Assembly (NCBI GenBank): GCA_002398875.1
Contig: DHCC01000010.1
Location: 11,244 to 31,891, forward strand
Direction of reading: 5' to 3'
DNA: 20,648 nucleotides
From: Bacteroidales bacterium UBA4912
GTDB lineage: Bacteria > Bacteroidota > Bacteroidia > Bacteroidales > Dysgonomonadaceae
The notes under the pieces were generated by a model. That model was not told where the DNA came from. It ran no database searches and saw only the letters and a list, made by a program, of their open reading frames with translations. Numbering within the stretch: the stretch's first letter is position 1; each line of letters begins with the position of its first letter. Shown here in pieces: positions 8,211 through 16,493 of the stretch. The position numbers were made by a program, and so were the translations under genes.

Positions 8211-8302
8211 CAGTATTATTTAAATTTCTGTACTTTTTAAATATTCTGTATAATTTGAAATAATCTGTACTTCTTATATTATTCTGTATTACTTAAAATA
8301 TT
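8211..8302. repeat. Five degenerate 17-19 base direct repeats between pyk and the methyltransferase
   Basis: CAGTA at 8211 and CTGTA at 8228, 8246, 8265 and 8284 each begin a similar unit, roughly CTGTAyTTyTTAAATATT, with steps of 17, 18, 19 and 19 bases. A sixth, poorer unit (ACGAAACAATTTAAAT) may follow from 8303. The units differ mainly by A/T changes and small indels. There is no spacer structure as in CRISPR. The tract fills about half of the gap upstream of the methyltransferase. Confidence 0.45.
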
Positions 8303-8390
8303 ACGAAACAATTTAAATCACCATAACCAATTGTATAATATGAATTGTTTAATTACTCCGTAATAATTCAAATGACCAAAACTAACTGGA

Positions 8391-9863
8391 TTAAACTGTA
8401 TAATCAGGTAAATTATATTTCTCTTTAGCTTCAAGAATTCTCCAGGCGTCAACAACTTCCAGGTATGTGGTACCCCCTACTTCCCCAAAACTGCCTCCCA
8501 AGTATGCTACTCTGTCTTTTGGTTCAATCATCTTGTTTTCTATTAGTCGGCGAATAGCTTCAGTAAAATAGGCCCTTCTGCTCTCTTTGGTATTTCCATC
8601 ACCTTTACCTTCCTGAAATTCAGCCCAGATACCGTATGACAAGGCAAGCTCACGAGCCAGCCGTTTTGTTGTCGCAATAGCATAAACTGGGCTTCTTCCA
8701 CGAAATGCTGCAAGCACACGTGCTGTTCTTCCTGTATGGCTATCAGTTACAATAGCTTTAACATTCAGTCTGTTTGATGTTTTTACTGCCTGTTTAGCCA
8801 GGAATTCAGTAACATCAGCTGTTTCATCTGAATCATAAGGTACCCTTATATCATTATCAGCCAGCTTTGTCAGCTCTGCTTCATAAGCTGTCTTTGCCAT
8901 AGTTTCTACGGCTTCAATAGGATACTTACCATAGGCAGTCTCGCCACTAAGCATCACAGCGTCTGTTCTGTAATAAATAGCATTTGCTATATCAGTAATT
9001 TCAGCCCGTGTAGGACGAGGATTAAATATCATTGAATGCAACATTTGAGTGGCAACAATAACCGGTTTCTTATGATGAATAGCTTGTTTAATCAGGATTC
9101 TCTGAATTCCTGGTATCTTTTCCTGTGGAACCTCAATACCAAGATCTCCACGGGCGATCATAATTCCATAAGCAGCTTCCAGAATTTCATCGGCATTATC
9201 TACACCTTCCTGGTTTTCAATCTTTGCAATTATCTTTATTGTACTGTTTAATTCATCAAGAATTTCCTGCACAGCACGTACATCATCTCCATTACGAACA
9301 AATGAATGTGCAATAAAATCAACATCATGCTTTACTGACAGAGCAATAAATTTCTTATCTCTTTCAGTTATTGCAGGCAAATTGATACGTACACCGGGAA
9401 TATTAACACTCTTGCGGCTTCCTACCACTCCATCATTCATTACTTTACACACAAGATGATCGTTATTTATTTCTATCACCTTGAGGTCCACTTCCCCATC
9501 ATCAATAAGGATATCATCACCAATATGCATCTCATCTGCAATATTGGAGTATGAAATGTATATGGTTTCTCTTGATGATACTCCTGAAGGATTACCAACA
9601 ATTTTGATTTCATCACCGGTAAAAAGCTCTATAGGACTCTCAGCAACTGTTGTACGGATTTCAGGACCCTTAGTATCAACTAATATAGCTATCTCTTCTG
9701 ACACCTCCCTGACATTATTGATTATTTTCAGGAAACCCTCCTCATTCAAATGAGCAGAATTTAACCTCACTACGTTCATGCCGGCATCGTAGAGTTTTTG
9801 TAAAAATGGAACTTCGCAACGCTTGTCGGATATGGTTGCAACTATTTTTGTTTGTTTATGCAT
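8391..9863 (-). CDS. pyk: Pyruvate kinase
   Basis: A 490-residue cytoplasmic enzyme converting PEP and ADP to pyruvate and ATP. Visible motifs: VVRLNSAH (31-38), with Arg33 and Asn35 at the nucleotide/PEP site; DTKGPEIRT (63-71); the signature IIAKIENQEG (211-220) with catalytic Lys214 and Mg-ligand Glu216; ARGDLGIEVP (237-246) with Asp240; VATQMLHSM (270-278) and NPRPTRAEITDIANAI (281-296); SGETAYGKYP (306-315). The B domain spans about 75-160 and the C domain starts near 350. RLNSAH in place of the common RxNFSHG is, to my recollection, a feature of Bacteroidota pyruvate kinases. It lies 78 bases after aroQ with its own promoter-like sequence. The product feeds PFOR, encoded next upstream after aroQ. 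Confidence 0.96.
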   Translation of the reverse strand: MHKQTKIVATISDKRCEVPFLQKLYDAGMNVVRLNSAHLNEEGFLKIINNVREVSEEIAILVDTKGPEIRTTVAESPIELFTGDEIKIVGNPSGVSSRETIYISYSNIADEMHIGDDILIDDGEVDLKVIEINNDHLVCKVMNDGVVGSRKSVNIPGVRINLPAITERDKKFIALSVKHDVDFIAHSFVRNGDDVRAVQEILDELNSTIKIIAKIENQEGVDNADEILEAAYGIMIARGDLGIEVPQEKIPGIQRILIKQAIHHKKPVIVATQMLHSMIFNPRPTRAEITDIANAIYYRTDAVMLSGETAYGKYPIEAVETMAKTAYEAELTKLADNDIRVPYDSDETADVTEFLAKQAVKTSNRLNVKAIVTDSHTGRTARVLAAFRGRSPVYAIATTKRLARELALSYGIWAEFQEGKGDGNTKESRRAYFTEAIRRLIENKMIEPKDRVAYLGGSFGEVGGTTYLEVVDAWRILEAKEKYNLPDYTV

Positions 9864-9915
9864 ATTTTAATAGATGAATCGATTTAACTATTTTAATATA
9901 TCGATTGTTATTTAT

Positions 9916-9946
9916 CGAAACTAATAATCTAACGTTTAATATCAAA
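9916..9946 (-). promoter_or_regulatory. Candidate internal promoter for pyk, overlapping the aroQ stop
   Basis: On the minus strand TTTG (9946-9943), a 19-base spacer and TAGTTTCG (9923-9916) match the Bacteroidota promoter with one mismatch. The -33 element overlaps the last codons and stop of aroQ. Transcription would start near 9909, giving a leader of about 45 bases before pyk. This would allow pyk to be expressed apart from aroQ. Confidence 0.4.
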
Positions 9947-10370
9947 ATTTGTTTCTTTGTAAGAGAGCCTGAGCAGCCAGTCTGTATGAATCCAGACCGA
10001 ATCCTGCAATAACGCCCATGCAAACTGCAGAAATCATTGACTGATGTCTGAATTCTTCTCTGGCGTGTATATTTGAAATATGCACCTCTACTACAGGTGC
10101 TTGTATTGCCTTAATTGAATCTCTGATTGCTACGGAAGTATGAGTGTATCCGCCTGCATTAAGAATTATTCCGTCATAACTAAAACCTGTCTCCTGGATT
10201 TTGTTGATAATCTCACCCTCTACATTGGACTGGAAATAGTCTATTTCGATATCGGGGAAACTTTTCCTTAAACACTCCAAAAATTCAGTAAAGCCCTTAT
10301 TCCCATAAATTCCCGGTTCACGTGTGCCCAGTAAATTAAGGTTGGGACCATTTATTATTTGAATTTTCAT
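9942..10370 (-). CDS. aroQ: Type II 3-dehydroquinate dehydratase
   Basis: A 142-residue enzyme, normal for the dodecameric type II family, which turns 3-dehydroquinate into 3-dehydroshikimate in the shikimate pathway. INGPNLNLLGTREPGIYG (6-23) carries the catalytic Arg17 and Tyr22. NAGGYTHTSVAIRD (71-84) gives Asn71 and His77 for substrate binding. EVHISN (95-100) contains the catalytic-region His97, and EEFRHQS (105-111) supplies Arg108. AGFGLDSYRLAAQAL is the usual C-terminal helix. It heads the minus-strand block running to the permease and has a perfect -7 box upstream. No other shikimate genes are in view. Confidence 0.96.
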   Translation of the reverse strand: MKIQIINGPNLNLLGTREPGIYGNKGFTEFLECLRKSFPDIEIDYFQSNVEGEIINKIQETGFSYDGIILNAGGYTHTSVAIRDSIKAIQAPVVEVHISNIHAREEFRHQSMISAVCMGVIAGFGLDSYRLAAQALLQRNKF

Positions 10371-10415
10371 TAATCTGTGTGATTTATTATTTGTACTACT
10401 TCACAAAATCGATGA

Positions 10416-10449
10416 CAAAGATACGATATTATTTGTAGAATATTATAAA
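10416..10449 (-). promoter_or_regulatory. Candidate promoter for aroQ and the downstream block
   Basis: On the minus strand TATCTTTG (10423-10416) is a perfect TAnnTTTG match. The best -33 candidate is TTTA (10449-10446), one mismatch and a 22-base spacer. The start would be near 10409, a leader of about 40 bases. The -33 end lies within the T-rich tail of the nifJ terminator, so the two signals are packed together. Confidence 0.4.
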
Positions 10450-10454
10450 CAACC

Positions 10455-10481
10455 GAGGGTATCACATAATGTGACACCCTC
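10455..10481 (-). terminator. Intrinsic terminator of nifJ
   Basis: On the minus strand GAGGGTGTCACA, a three-base loop TTA and TGTGATACCCTC form a 12-pair stem with a single G-U pair, followed by a T-rich stretch starting GGTTGTTTAT. It begins 26 bases after the nifJ stop and precedes the aroQ promoter, so it should separate the two transcripts. The tail is T-rich rather than a pure T run. Confidence 0.68.
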
Positions 10482-10506
10482 AGATTTTATAGAAAATAAT
10501 TTACTT

Positions 10507-13500
10507 TTAATTTTCTTGTGTGGCTGGTTCATTCACTGATTCACTGTCTGATTCAGGAGAACCAAAGTTTGCTTCTGCCATGCGAATATAGGATTTATAT
10601 CTCCATTGCGCATTTTGTTTTGCAGCTTCAAACAGTTCATCAGCTTCAGAAGGGAATGATTTCATCAACTGTGTATAACGCACTTCACCTTTAAGGAAGT
10701 CAACAAATTTACTCCAGTCAGGTTCTTTACTGTCAAGCTGGAACGGATTCATACCTTCTTCCTCAAGACGTGGGTCATAGCGCCACAAGTGCCAGTAACC
10801 GCTCTCAACAGCAGCCTTCTGTTCAGACTGTGCATGTCCCATTCCTTTTCTCAGTCCGTGACTGATACATGGTGAGTATGCTATCACAAGTGAAGGACCA
10901 TTATATGATTCAGCCTCGCGAATTGCTTTCAGAGTCTGTCCCTGATTAGCACCCATTGCTACCTGAGCTACATAAACATAACCGTAAGTTGTGGCAATCA
11001 TACCAAGGTCTTTCTTACGTACACGTTTACCTGCAGCAGCAAATTTAGCAACCGCTGCAATGGGAGTAGATTTAGATGACTGTCCGCCTGTGTTGGAATA
11101 AACTTCAGTATCGAGTACAAGTACATTGATATCCTTTCCACTTGCAAGAACATGATCGAGTCCACCAAAACCTATATCATAAGCCCAACCGTCGCCACCA
11201 AACACCCAGATTGTTTTCTTTGCCAGGTACTTTTCAAGTGAAAGTATCTCACGAGCCAGTTCAATATCACTACCATTAAGCGACTCTAGTACCTTAGCGG
11301 ACACCTCTCTAGACTTTTCTGCATCATCTTTATGCTCAATCCATTGATTAAACAGTTCTTTCTGTTCTGCAGTAAACTCGTCAGAAGTAAGTGCTTTACT
11401 CATCAGGTTATGAATGCGTTTACGCATACTTGCCTGTGCTATTGCAAATCCATATCCGAACTCTGCATTATCTTCGAAAAGTGAGTTAGCCCATGCCGGT
11501 CCTTTACCCTCTTCATTTTTTGTATATGGCGTTGCAGGTGCAGATGCTCCGTAAATTGAAGAGCAACCTGTTGCATTTGCAATCATCATTCTGTCACCGT
11601 AAAGCTGAGTTATAAGTTTGATGTATGGTGTTTCACCGCAACCTGAACAAGCTCCCGAGAATTCAAACAGGGGTGTTGCAAACTGCGAATTCTTAACATT
11701 CAACTTGGTATCAACAAGATGAGCTTTGCTTGTAACATTCTCCATCATCCAGTCCCAGTTCTTCTGATTCTCAAGCTGAGATTCTATAGAGACCATTTCG
11801 AGTGCTTTTTCACCCTTTCTTCCCGGGCAAACATCAGCACAGTTACCGCAACCAAGACAATCGAGAACATCAACCTGAATACGGAATCCCATACCTGCAA
11901 ATTGTTTACCCTGTGCCTTTAGAAGATCTACACCTTCTCCTACACCTTTCTGCTCTTCTTCATCAAGCATAAAAGGACGGATTGTGGCGTGCGGACATAC
12001 ATAAGCGCACTGGTTACACTGTATACAGTTTTCAGGTTGCCAAACTGGAACATTCACTGCAACTCCACGTTTCTCATATTTGGTGGTTCCCATTTCCCAG
12101 GTTCCGTCTTCACGACCGATGAAGGCAGATACAGGAAGGCTGTAACCGTTTTGTGCATTAACCGGACGAACTACTTTTTTAATGAATTCAGGAACGTCAT
12201 CTTTAGTATCTGCCGATACCTGAATGTTTGCCCATTCTTTAAGTACTTCTACTTCCTCAACGTCTCCACCGCGATCAACAGCAGCATAATTCATCTTAAC
12301 AATATTCTCACCCTTCTTACCGTAAGATTTAACGATGAACTTCTTCATTTGCTCGACAGCAAGATCGTAAGGAATTACATTAGAAATTTTGAAGAATGCC
12401 GACTGAAGTATTGTATTAGTTCTGTTTCCAAGACCAATTTCTTCAGCAATCTTTGTAGCGTTAATTATGTATAGTTTAATATTGTTTAAAGCAAAATACC
12501 TCTTGACATGATCAGGAAGATGATCTGCCACCTCTTCTTTAGGCCACAAAGAGTTAAGAAGGAAAGTGCCATTTTTCTTCAGTCCGGCAGTCACATCATA
12601 TAAATGAAGGTATGCAGGAACATGGCATGCAACAAAATTAGGCGTATTCACCAGATAAGGAGATCTGATCAGGTTATCACCGAAACGAAGGTGAGAACAG
12701 GTAAACCCTCCTGATTTCTTGGAGTCATAAGCAAAATATGCCTGAACATATTTATCTGTATTGTCACCAATAATTTTAATAGAGTTCTTATTTGCACCTA
12801 CTGTTCCGTCTGAACCAAGTCCATAAAATTTAGCCTCATAAGTAGTTTCATCCATAGAAACCTCTTCCTTAACCGGAAGTGATTTGAATGTTACATCATC
12901 TACAATACCAATTGTAAAATCATTCTTAGGAATATTAAGAGACAGGTTCTCATATACTGATAATATCTGTGATGGTGTAGTATCTTTAGAAGAAAGACCA
13001 TAAATACCACCCACAATTTCAGGTGCATTTTCTTTTCCGTAGAAACTGTCTTTCACATCAAGATACATTGGCTGACCAGCAGCTCCCGGTTCTTTTGTAC
13101 GATCAAGTACAGCAACACGTTTTACTGTTTCAGGAATAACAGACAGGAATGCTTCAGCTTTAAAAGGACGATACAGGTGTACTGCAACAACACCAACTTT
13201 CTCACCGTTTTCTCTCAAATGGTCAACAACTTCCCTGATAGTTTCTGTTACCGATCCCATTGCGATGATTACTCTGTCAGCTTCAGGGTCTCCGTAGTAG
13301 TCAAACAGACCATACTTGCGTCCTGTAACTTCAGCCAGTTTGCCTAAATACTTCTCAACTACATCAGGAACATTATCATAAAATGTATTAGATGCCTCAC
13401 GTGCCTGGAAATAAATATCATCGTTCTGAGCAGTTCCTCTGGTAACCGGATTATCAGGTGTAAGAGCCCTCTCGCGAAATTCTTTCAGTGCTTCCTGATT

Positions 13501-14091
13501 TAATAGCGGAGCCAGATCTTCATTAGACAGAGCTTCGATCTTCTGGATTTCGTGTGATGTGCGGAATCCGTCAAAAAAATGAAGGAATGGAACACGACTC
13601 TCAATAGCTGCAAGATGAGCAACAGCTGCAAGGTCCATTACCTCCTGAACAGAGCCTGTAGCGAATAGCGCGAAACCGGTAGGTCTTGCCGCCATCACAT
13701 CCTGATGATCACCAAATATTGATAATGCATGCGATGCAAGAGCACGAGCTGAAACGTGAAATACTCCCGGCAGAAGTTCACCGGCCATCTTATACATATT
13801 AGGTAACATCAGAAGTAACCCCTGTGATGCTGTAAATGTAGTTGTCAGCGCACCGGCTTGCAATGATCCGTGCATAGCGCCGGCAGCACCGGCTTCTGAT
13901 TGCATTTCCTGTACTAAGACCGGTTGTCCGAAAATATTTTTTCTTCCGGCTGCCGCCCATTCATCTACATACTCTGCCATAGTAGACGAGGGAGTAATAG
14001 GGTAAATTGCAGCCACCTCGCTAAACATATAGGCGATATGTGCTGCGGCCTGATTACCGTCGCAGGTTAAGAATTTTTTTTGTTTTGCCAT
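10507..14091 (-). CDS. nifJ: Pyruvate:ferredoxin (flavodoxin) oxidoreductase, single-chain
   Basis: A 1194-residue cytoplasmic enzyme that converts pyruvate and CoA to acetyl-CoA, CO2 and reduced ferredoxin or flavodoxin, the central oxidative step in fermenting anaerobes. YPITPSS (30-36) and QEMQSEAGAAGAMHG (61-75) are the pyruvate and thiamine-diphosphate parts of domain I, and SARAL (114-118) holds the substrate arginine. Two ferredoxin-type clusters are complete: Cys689/692/695/699 and Cys745/748/751/755. The proximal cluster ligands are Cys815, Cys818, Cys843 and Cys1075. GGDGWAYDIGFGGLDH (965-980) and DTEVYSNTGGQ (994-1004) bind the diphosphate and Mg. It ends in a short acidic tail (about 1175-1194) and lacks a long domain VII, which in Desulfovibrio africanus is tied to oxygen stability. 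It is monocistronic by its flanking signals. Confidence 0.98.
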   Translation of the reverse strand: MAKQKKFLTCDGNQAAAHIAYMFSEVAAIYPITPSSTMAEYVDEWAAAGRKNIFGQPVLVQEMQSEAGAAGAMHGSLQAGALTTTFTASQGLLLMLPNMYKMAGELLPGVFHVSARALASHALSIFGDHQDVMAARPTGFALFATGSVQEVMDLAAVAHLAAIESRVPFLHFFDGFRTSHEIQKIEALSNEDLAPLLNQEALKEFRERALTPDNPVTRGTAQNDDIYFQAREASNTFYDNVPDVVEKYLGKLAEVTGRKYGLFDYYGDPEADRVIIAMGSVTETIREVVDHLRENGEKVGVVAVHLYRPFKAEAFLSVIPETVKRVAVLDRTKEPGAAGQPMYLDVKDSFYGKENAPEIVGGIYGLSSKDTTPSQILSVYENLSLNIPKNDFTIGIVDDVTFKSLPVKEEVSMDETTYEAKFYGLGSDGTVGANKNSIKIIGDNTDKYVQAYFAYDSKKSGGFTCSHLRFGDNLIRSPYLVNTPNFVACHVPAYLHLYDVTAGLKKNGTFLLNSLWPKEEVADHLPDHVKRYFALNNIKLYIINATKIAEEIGLGNRTNTILQSAFFKISNVIPYDLAVEQMKKFIVKSYGKKGENIVKMNYAAVDRGGDVEEVEVLKEWANIQVSADTKDDVPEFIKKVVRPVNAQNGYSLPVSAFIGREDGTWEMGTTKYEKRGVAVNVPVWQPENCIQCNQCAYVCPHATIRPFMLDEEEQKGVGEGVDLLKAQGKQFAGMGFRIQVDVLDCLGCGNCADVCPGRKGEKALEMVSIESQLENQKNWDWMMENVTSKAHLVDTKLNVKNSQFATPLFEFSGACSGCGETPYIKLITQLYGDRMMIANATGCSSIYGASAPATPYTKNEEGKGPAWANSLFEDNAEFGYGFAIAQASMRKRIHNLMSKALTSDEFTAEQKELFNQWIEHKDDAEKSREVSAKVLESLNGSDIELAREILSLEKYLAKKTIWVFGGDGWAYDIGFGGLDHVLASGKDINVLVLDTEVYSNTGGQSSKSTPIAAVAKFAAAGKRVRKKDLGMIATTYGYVYVAQVAMGANQGQTLKAIREAESYNGPSLVIAYSPCISHGLRKGMGHAQSEQKAAVESGYWHLWRYDPRLEEEGMNPFQLDSKEPDWSKFVDFLKGEVRYTQLMKSFPSEADELFEAAKQNAQWRYKSYIRMAEANFGSPESDSESVNEPATQEN

Positions 14092-14164
14092 AATTATATG
14101 ATACTATATACTTAAATATTTCAAGTGCAGTAAATTACTTTTATCTTATATGTGACTTAGACTA

Positions 14165-14196
14165 CGAAATTACTATAAAAAAGCGTAAGCAACAAA
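14165..14196 (-). promoter_or_regulatory. Candidate promoter for nifJ
   Basis: On the minus strand TTTG (14196-14193), a 20-base spacer and TAATTTCG (14172-14165) fit the Bacteroidota consensus with one mismatch. The start would be near 14158, leaving a leader of about 65 bases. It faces away from the candidate promoter of the trehalose gene, only 12 bases apart. Confidence 0.45.
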
Positions 14197-14208
14197 CGAA
14201 AATATATT

Positions 14209-14242
14209 TTTGTTCACTCTAAACTAATGAAGTTTAACATTG
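14209..14242 (+). promoter_or_regulatory. Candidate promoter for the trehalose synthase/phosphatase gene
   Basis: TTTG (14209-14212), a 22-base spacer and TAACATTG (14235-14242) fit the Bacteroidota consensus with one mismatch and a slightly long spacer. Transcription would begin near 14249, about 75 bases before the ATG at 14324. If real, this excludes the earlier in-frame TTG at 14240 as a start codon. Confidence 0.3.
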
Positions 14243-14323
14243 CCAACTTGTGAATATTTATTAAAATTTAATCTTAATCCTGTTTTCTGCGTTATACTAA
14301 CAGAAACAAACATATCTCAACTT

Positions 14324-16492
14324 ATGAAGATTATAATAATTGCTAACCGATTACCGGTAAAAATTGAACGTACTGATGATGGTTTTAACGTTATCAGAAG
14401 TGAAGGAGGATTGGCAACCGGACTAGGCTCTCTTGAAACAGATTCTGATATATACTGGGTGGGATGGCCCGGAATTCACACAGAGGATGAAGATGAGAAA
14501 AAAGAGATTACAGAGAGACTACACGAATTAAATTTCCATCCGGTTTTTTTATCTGCTAATCAGATAGAAAACTATTACGAAGGCTACAGCAACAGTACTA
14601 TTTGGCCGCTGTGTCACTATTTCTTTTCTTTTATAGAATACAAAGCTGAATATTGGGAGGCTTACCAGGAGGTAAATTCATTGTTCTGCAACGAAGCACT
14701 GCCAATAATTGAGAATGGTGATATTGTATGGGTGCAGGATTATCAGTTAATGCTCCTACCCAAGAAGATTCGTGATAAAAAACCTAATGCGAATATCGGT
14801 TATTTTCACCACATCCCTTTTCCATCTTATGAGCTTTTCAGGGTACTTCCAGAAAGGGAGGAGATACTGGAAGGTTTGCTGGGAGCCGACCTGATAGGAT
14901 TTCACACTCACGACTACATGCGTCACTTTATAAGTGCAATATACAGGGTATTAAATCTAAATTGCAACCTGGATGAAATCAACCTTGACAACCGTATCGT
15001 ACATATCGACGCTTTCCCGATGGGCATTAACTATGATCAATATCATCAGGCTCCTAACCTGCCTAAAGTCAAAGAAAAATCCGATCTTCTTAAGGAAAAA
15101 CTTGGCGACAGAAGTATAATTTTGTCTGTCGACCGCCTAGACTACAGCAAGGGAATCCTGCACCGACTTAACGGCTTTGCTCAGTTTCTAGACCATTATC
15201 CGGAGTATCACGAAAAAGTTTCTCTGGCAATGATTGTGGTGCCATCACGCGATACAGTTGACATTTATGCTGAGCTTAAAACAAAAATTGATCAGTTGAT
15301 TGGTGAAATAAACGGAAAATACTCCAAGCTGGGCTGGAATCCTATCTTCTATTTCTACAGAAGTTTTAGTTTTGAAGAGCTGATAGCTATGTACGATGCT
15401 GCCGAAATAGCTTTGGTGACACCACTCAGGGATGGTATGAACCTGGTTGCAAAGGAATATCTGGCAACCAAATACAGCAAACCGGGAGTCCTTATATTAA
15501 GTGAAATGGCTGGTGCGGCTATCGAGCTACAGGATGCCATAATCATTAATCCTAACGATACTGATCAGATTGAGAAAGCCATTCTGCAAGCTCTGAATAT
15601 GCCTGAAAAAGAGAAGAAGGAACGTTTAGAAAAAATGCAAAAGAGAATCTCAAGACAAGATGTAAAAAAATGGTCTAATGATTTTGTAAAAGAACTTCTG
15701 AGCATCAAGACTCAGAATAAAGAGATTCTTCTTAAAGTAGTTGGCAAGAGACAACTCACTCAAATAAAAAAATCTTATGATGATGCAAAATCACGATTGA
15801 TAATGTTGGATTATGATGGCACGCTTTCTCCATTCACCAGTAAGCCTGAAGATGCGATACCTTCAGCCAGAGTACTTGAATTACTGAAAGAAATGAACGC
15901 CGACCATAGAAACAAAGTAGTTATTAATAGTGGCAGAAATCATCAGATACTGGATAAATGGTTTAAAGGACTAAACCTTGATTTTGCTGCTGAACACGGG
16001 ATGTTCTACAAAGAGAACAATAAATGGCATAGAAACATTACTGACAGCGTGGTTTGGGATGATGAGATTCTTGATATAATACAGCATGCAATTGATAAAA
16101 CACCTCGCTCTTATATGGAACAGAAAGAAGCATCGCTTGTCTGGCATTACCGTAATGTGGATATATGGCTTGCCGAGCTGCGTTCGCAGCAGCTTGTGAA
16201 CGCCTTGATTGGTCCCTGTGCCCGACTTAACCTTCAGATTGTGCCGGGCAACAAAGTGGTAGAGGTGAAGCCGCCTGATTTCACTAAGGGGAGTGAGGTA
16301 CTGCGCAGGTTGGCTAAGCACGACTACGATTTTGTGCTTGCAATTGGTGATGATACAACCGATGAAGATATGTTTCGTGTATTGCCGTCCGACGGAATAA
16401 GCGTTAAGGTAGGCAACTTCTCTCCTGCAGCAAAATATCGTATTCCTCTGCAATCTTCTGTTGTGCCATTCCTTACTAATCTTATTAAATGA
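14324..16492 (+). CDS. Bifunctional trehalose-6-phosphate synthase/trehalose-6-phosphate phosphatase
   Basis: A 722-residue OtsA-OtsB fusion. The GT20 synthase domain (about 1-465) makes trehalose-6-phosphate from UDP-glucose and glucose-6-phosphate: ANRLPV with Arg9, GGLATGLGS (28-36), YSNSTIWP with Trp94, VWVQDYQLMLLP with Asp139, SVDRLDYSKG with Arg271 and Lys276, and RDGMNLVAKE with Asp370 and Glu378. The HAD phosphatase domain (about 490-722) has LDYDGT with nucleophile Asp496 and Asp498, NSGRN (535-539), VVEVKP (645-650) and GDDTTDED with Asp676, Asp677 and Asp680. Both sites look intact, so it should make free trehalose in the cytoplasm. The ATG is chosen because the family starts with MKxIIIANRLPV; the frame stays open upstream to a TTG at 14240, which adds 28 residues without motifs. 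The stop is one base from the next ATG. Confidence 0.95.
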   Translation: MKIIIIANRLPVKIERTDDGFNVIRSEGGLATGLGSLETDSDIYWVGWPGIHTEDEDEKKEITERLHELNFHPVFLSANQIENYYEGYSNSTIWPLCHYFFSFIEYKAEYWEAYQEVNSLFCNEALPIIENGDIVWVQDYQLMLLPKKIRDKKPNANIGYFHHIPFPSYELFRVLPEREEILEGLLGADLIGFHTHDYMRHFISAIYRVLNLNCNLDEINLDNRIVHIDAFPMGINYDQYHQAPNLPKVKEKSDLLKEKLGDRSIILSVDRLDYSKGILHRLNGFAQFLDHYPEYHEKVSLAMIVVPSRDTVDIYAELKTKIDQLIGEINGKYSKLGWNPIFYFYRSFSFEELIAMYDAAEIALVTPLRDGMNLVAKEYLATKYSKPGVLILSEMAGAAIELQDAIIINPNDTDQIEKAILQALNMPEKEKKERLEKMQKRISRQDVKKWSNDFVKELLSIKTQNKEILLKVVGKRQLTQIKKSYDDAKSRLIMLDYDGTLSPFTSKPEDAIPSARVLELLKEMNADHRNKVVINSGRNHQILDKWFKGLNLDFAAEHGMFYKENNKWHRNITDSVVWDDEILDIIQHAIDKTPRSYMEQKEASLVWHYRNVDIWLAELRSQQLVNALIGPCARLNLQIVPGNKVVEVKPPDFTKGSEVLRRLAKHDYDFVLAIGDDTTDEDMFRVLPSDGISVKVGNFSPAAKYRIPLQSSVVPFLTNLIK

Positions 16493-16493
16493 T

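Noticed and set aside
8211..8302. CRISPR-like array
   Set aside because: The units are degenerate and abut each other without unique spacers, and no cas genes are near.
11989..12474. Long open frame on the + strand opposite nifJ (161 codons)
   Set aside because: nifJ on the other strand has full family homology across this stretch. The + strand frame has no recognisable motif and is an antisense shadow; the same applies to other frames inside the large genes.
14240..14323. Upstream TTG start for the trehalose synthase/phosphatase
   Set aside because: The family begins at the MKxIIIANRLPV segment; the extra 28 residues carry no motif and the candidate promoter overlaps the TTG.
16461..16493. 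TTG start for the MscS channel inside the preceding gene
   Set aside because: An ATG one base after the preceding stop gives a normal N-terminus and a typical coupled arrangement.
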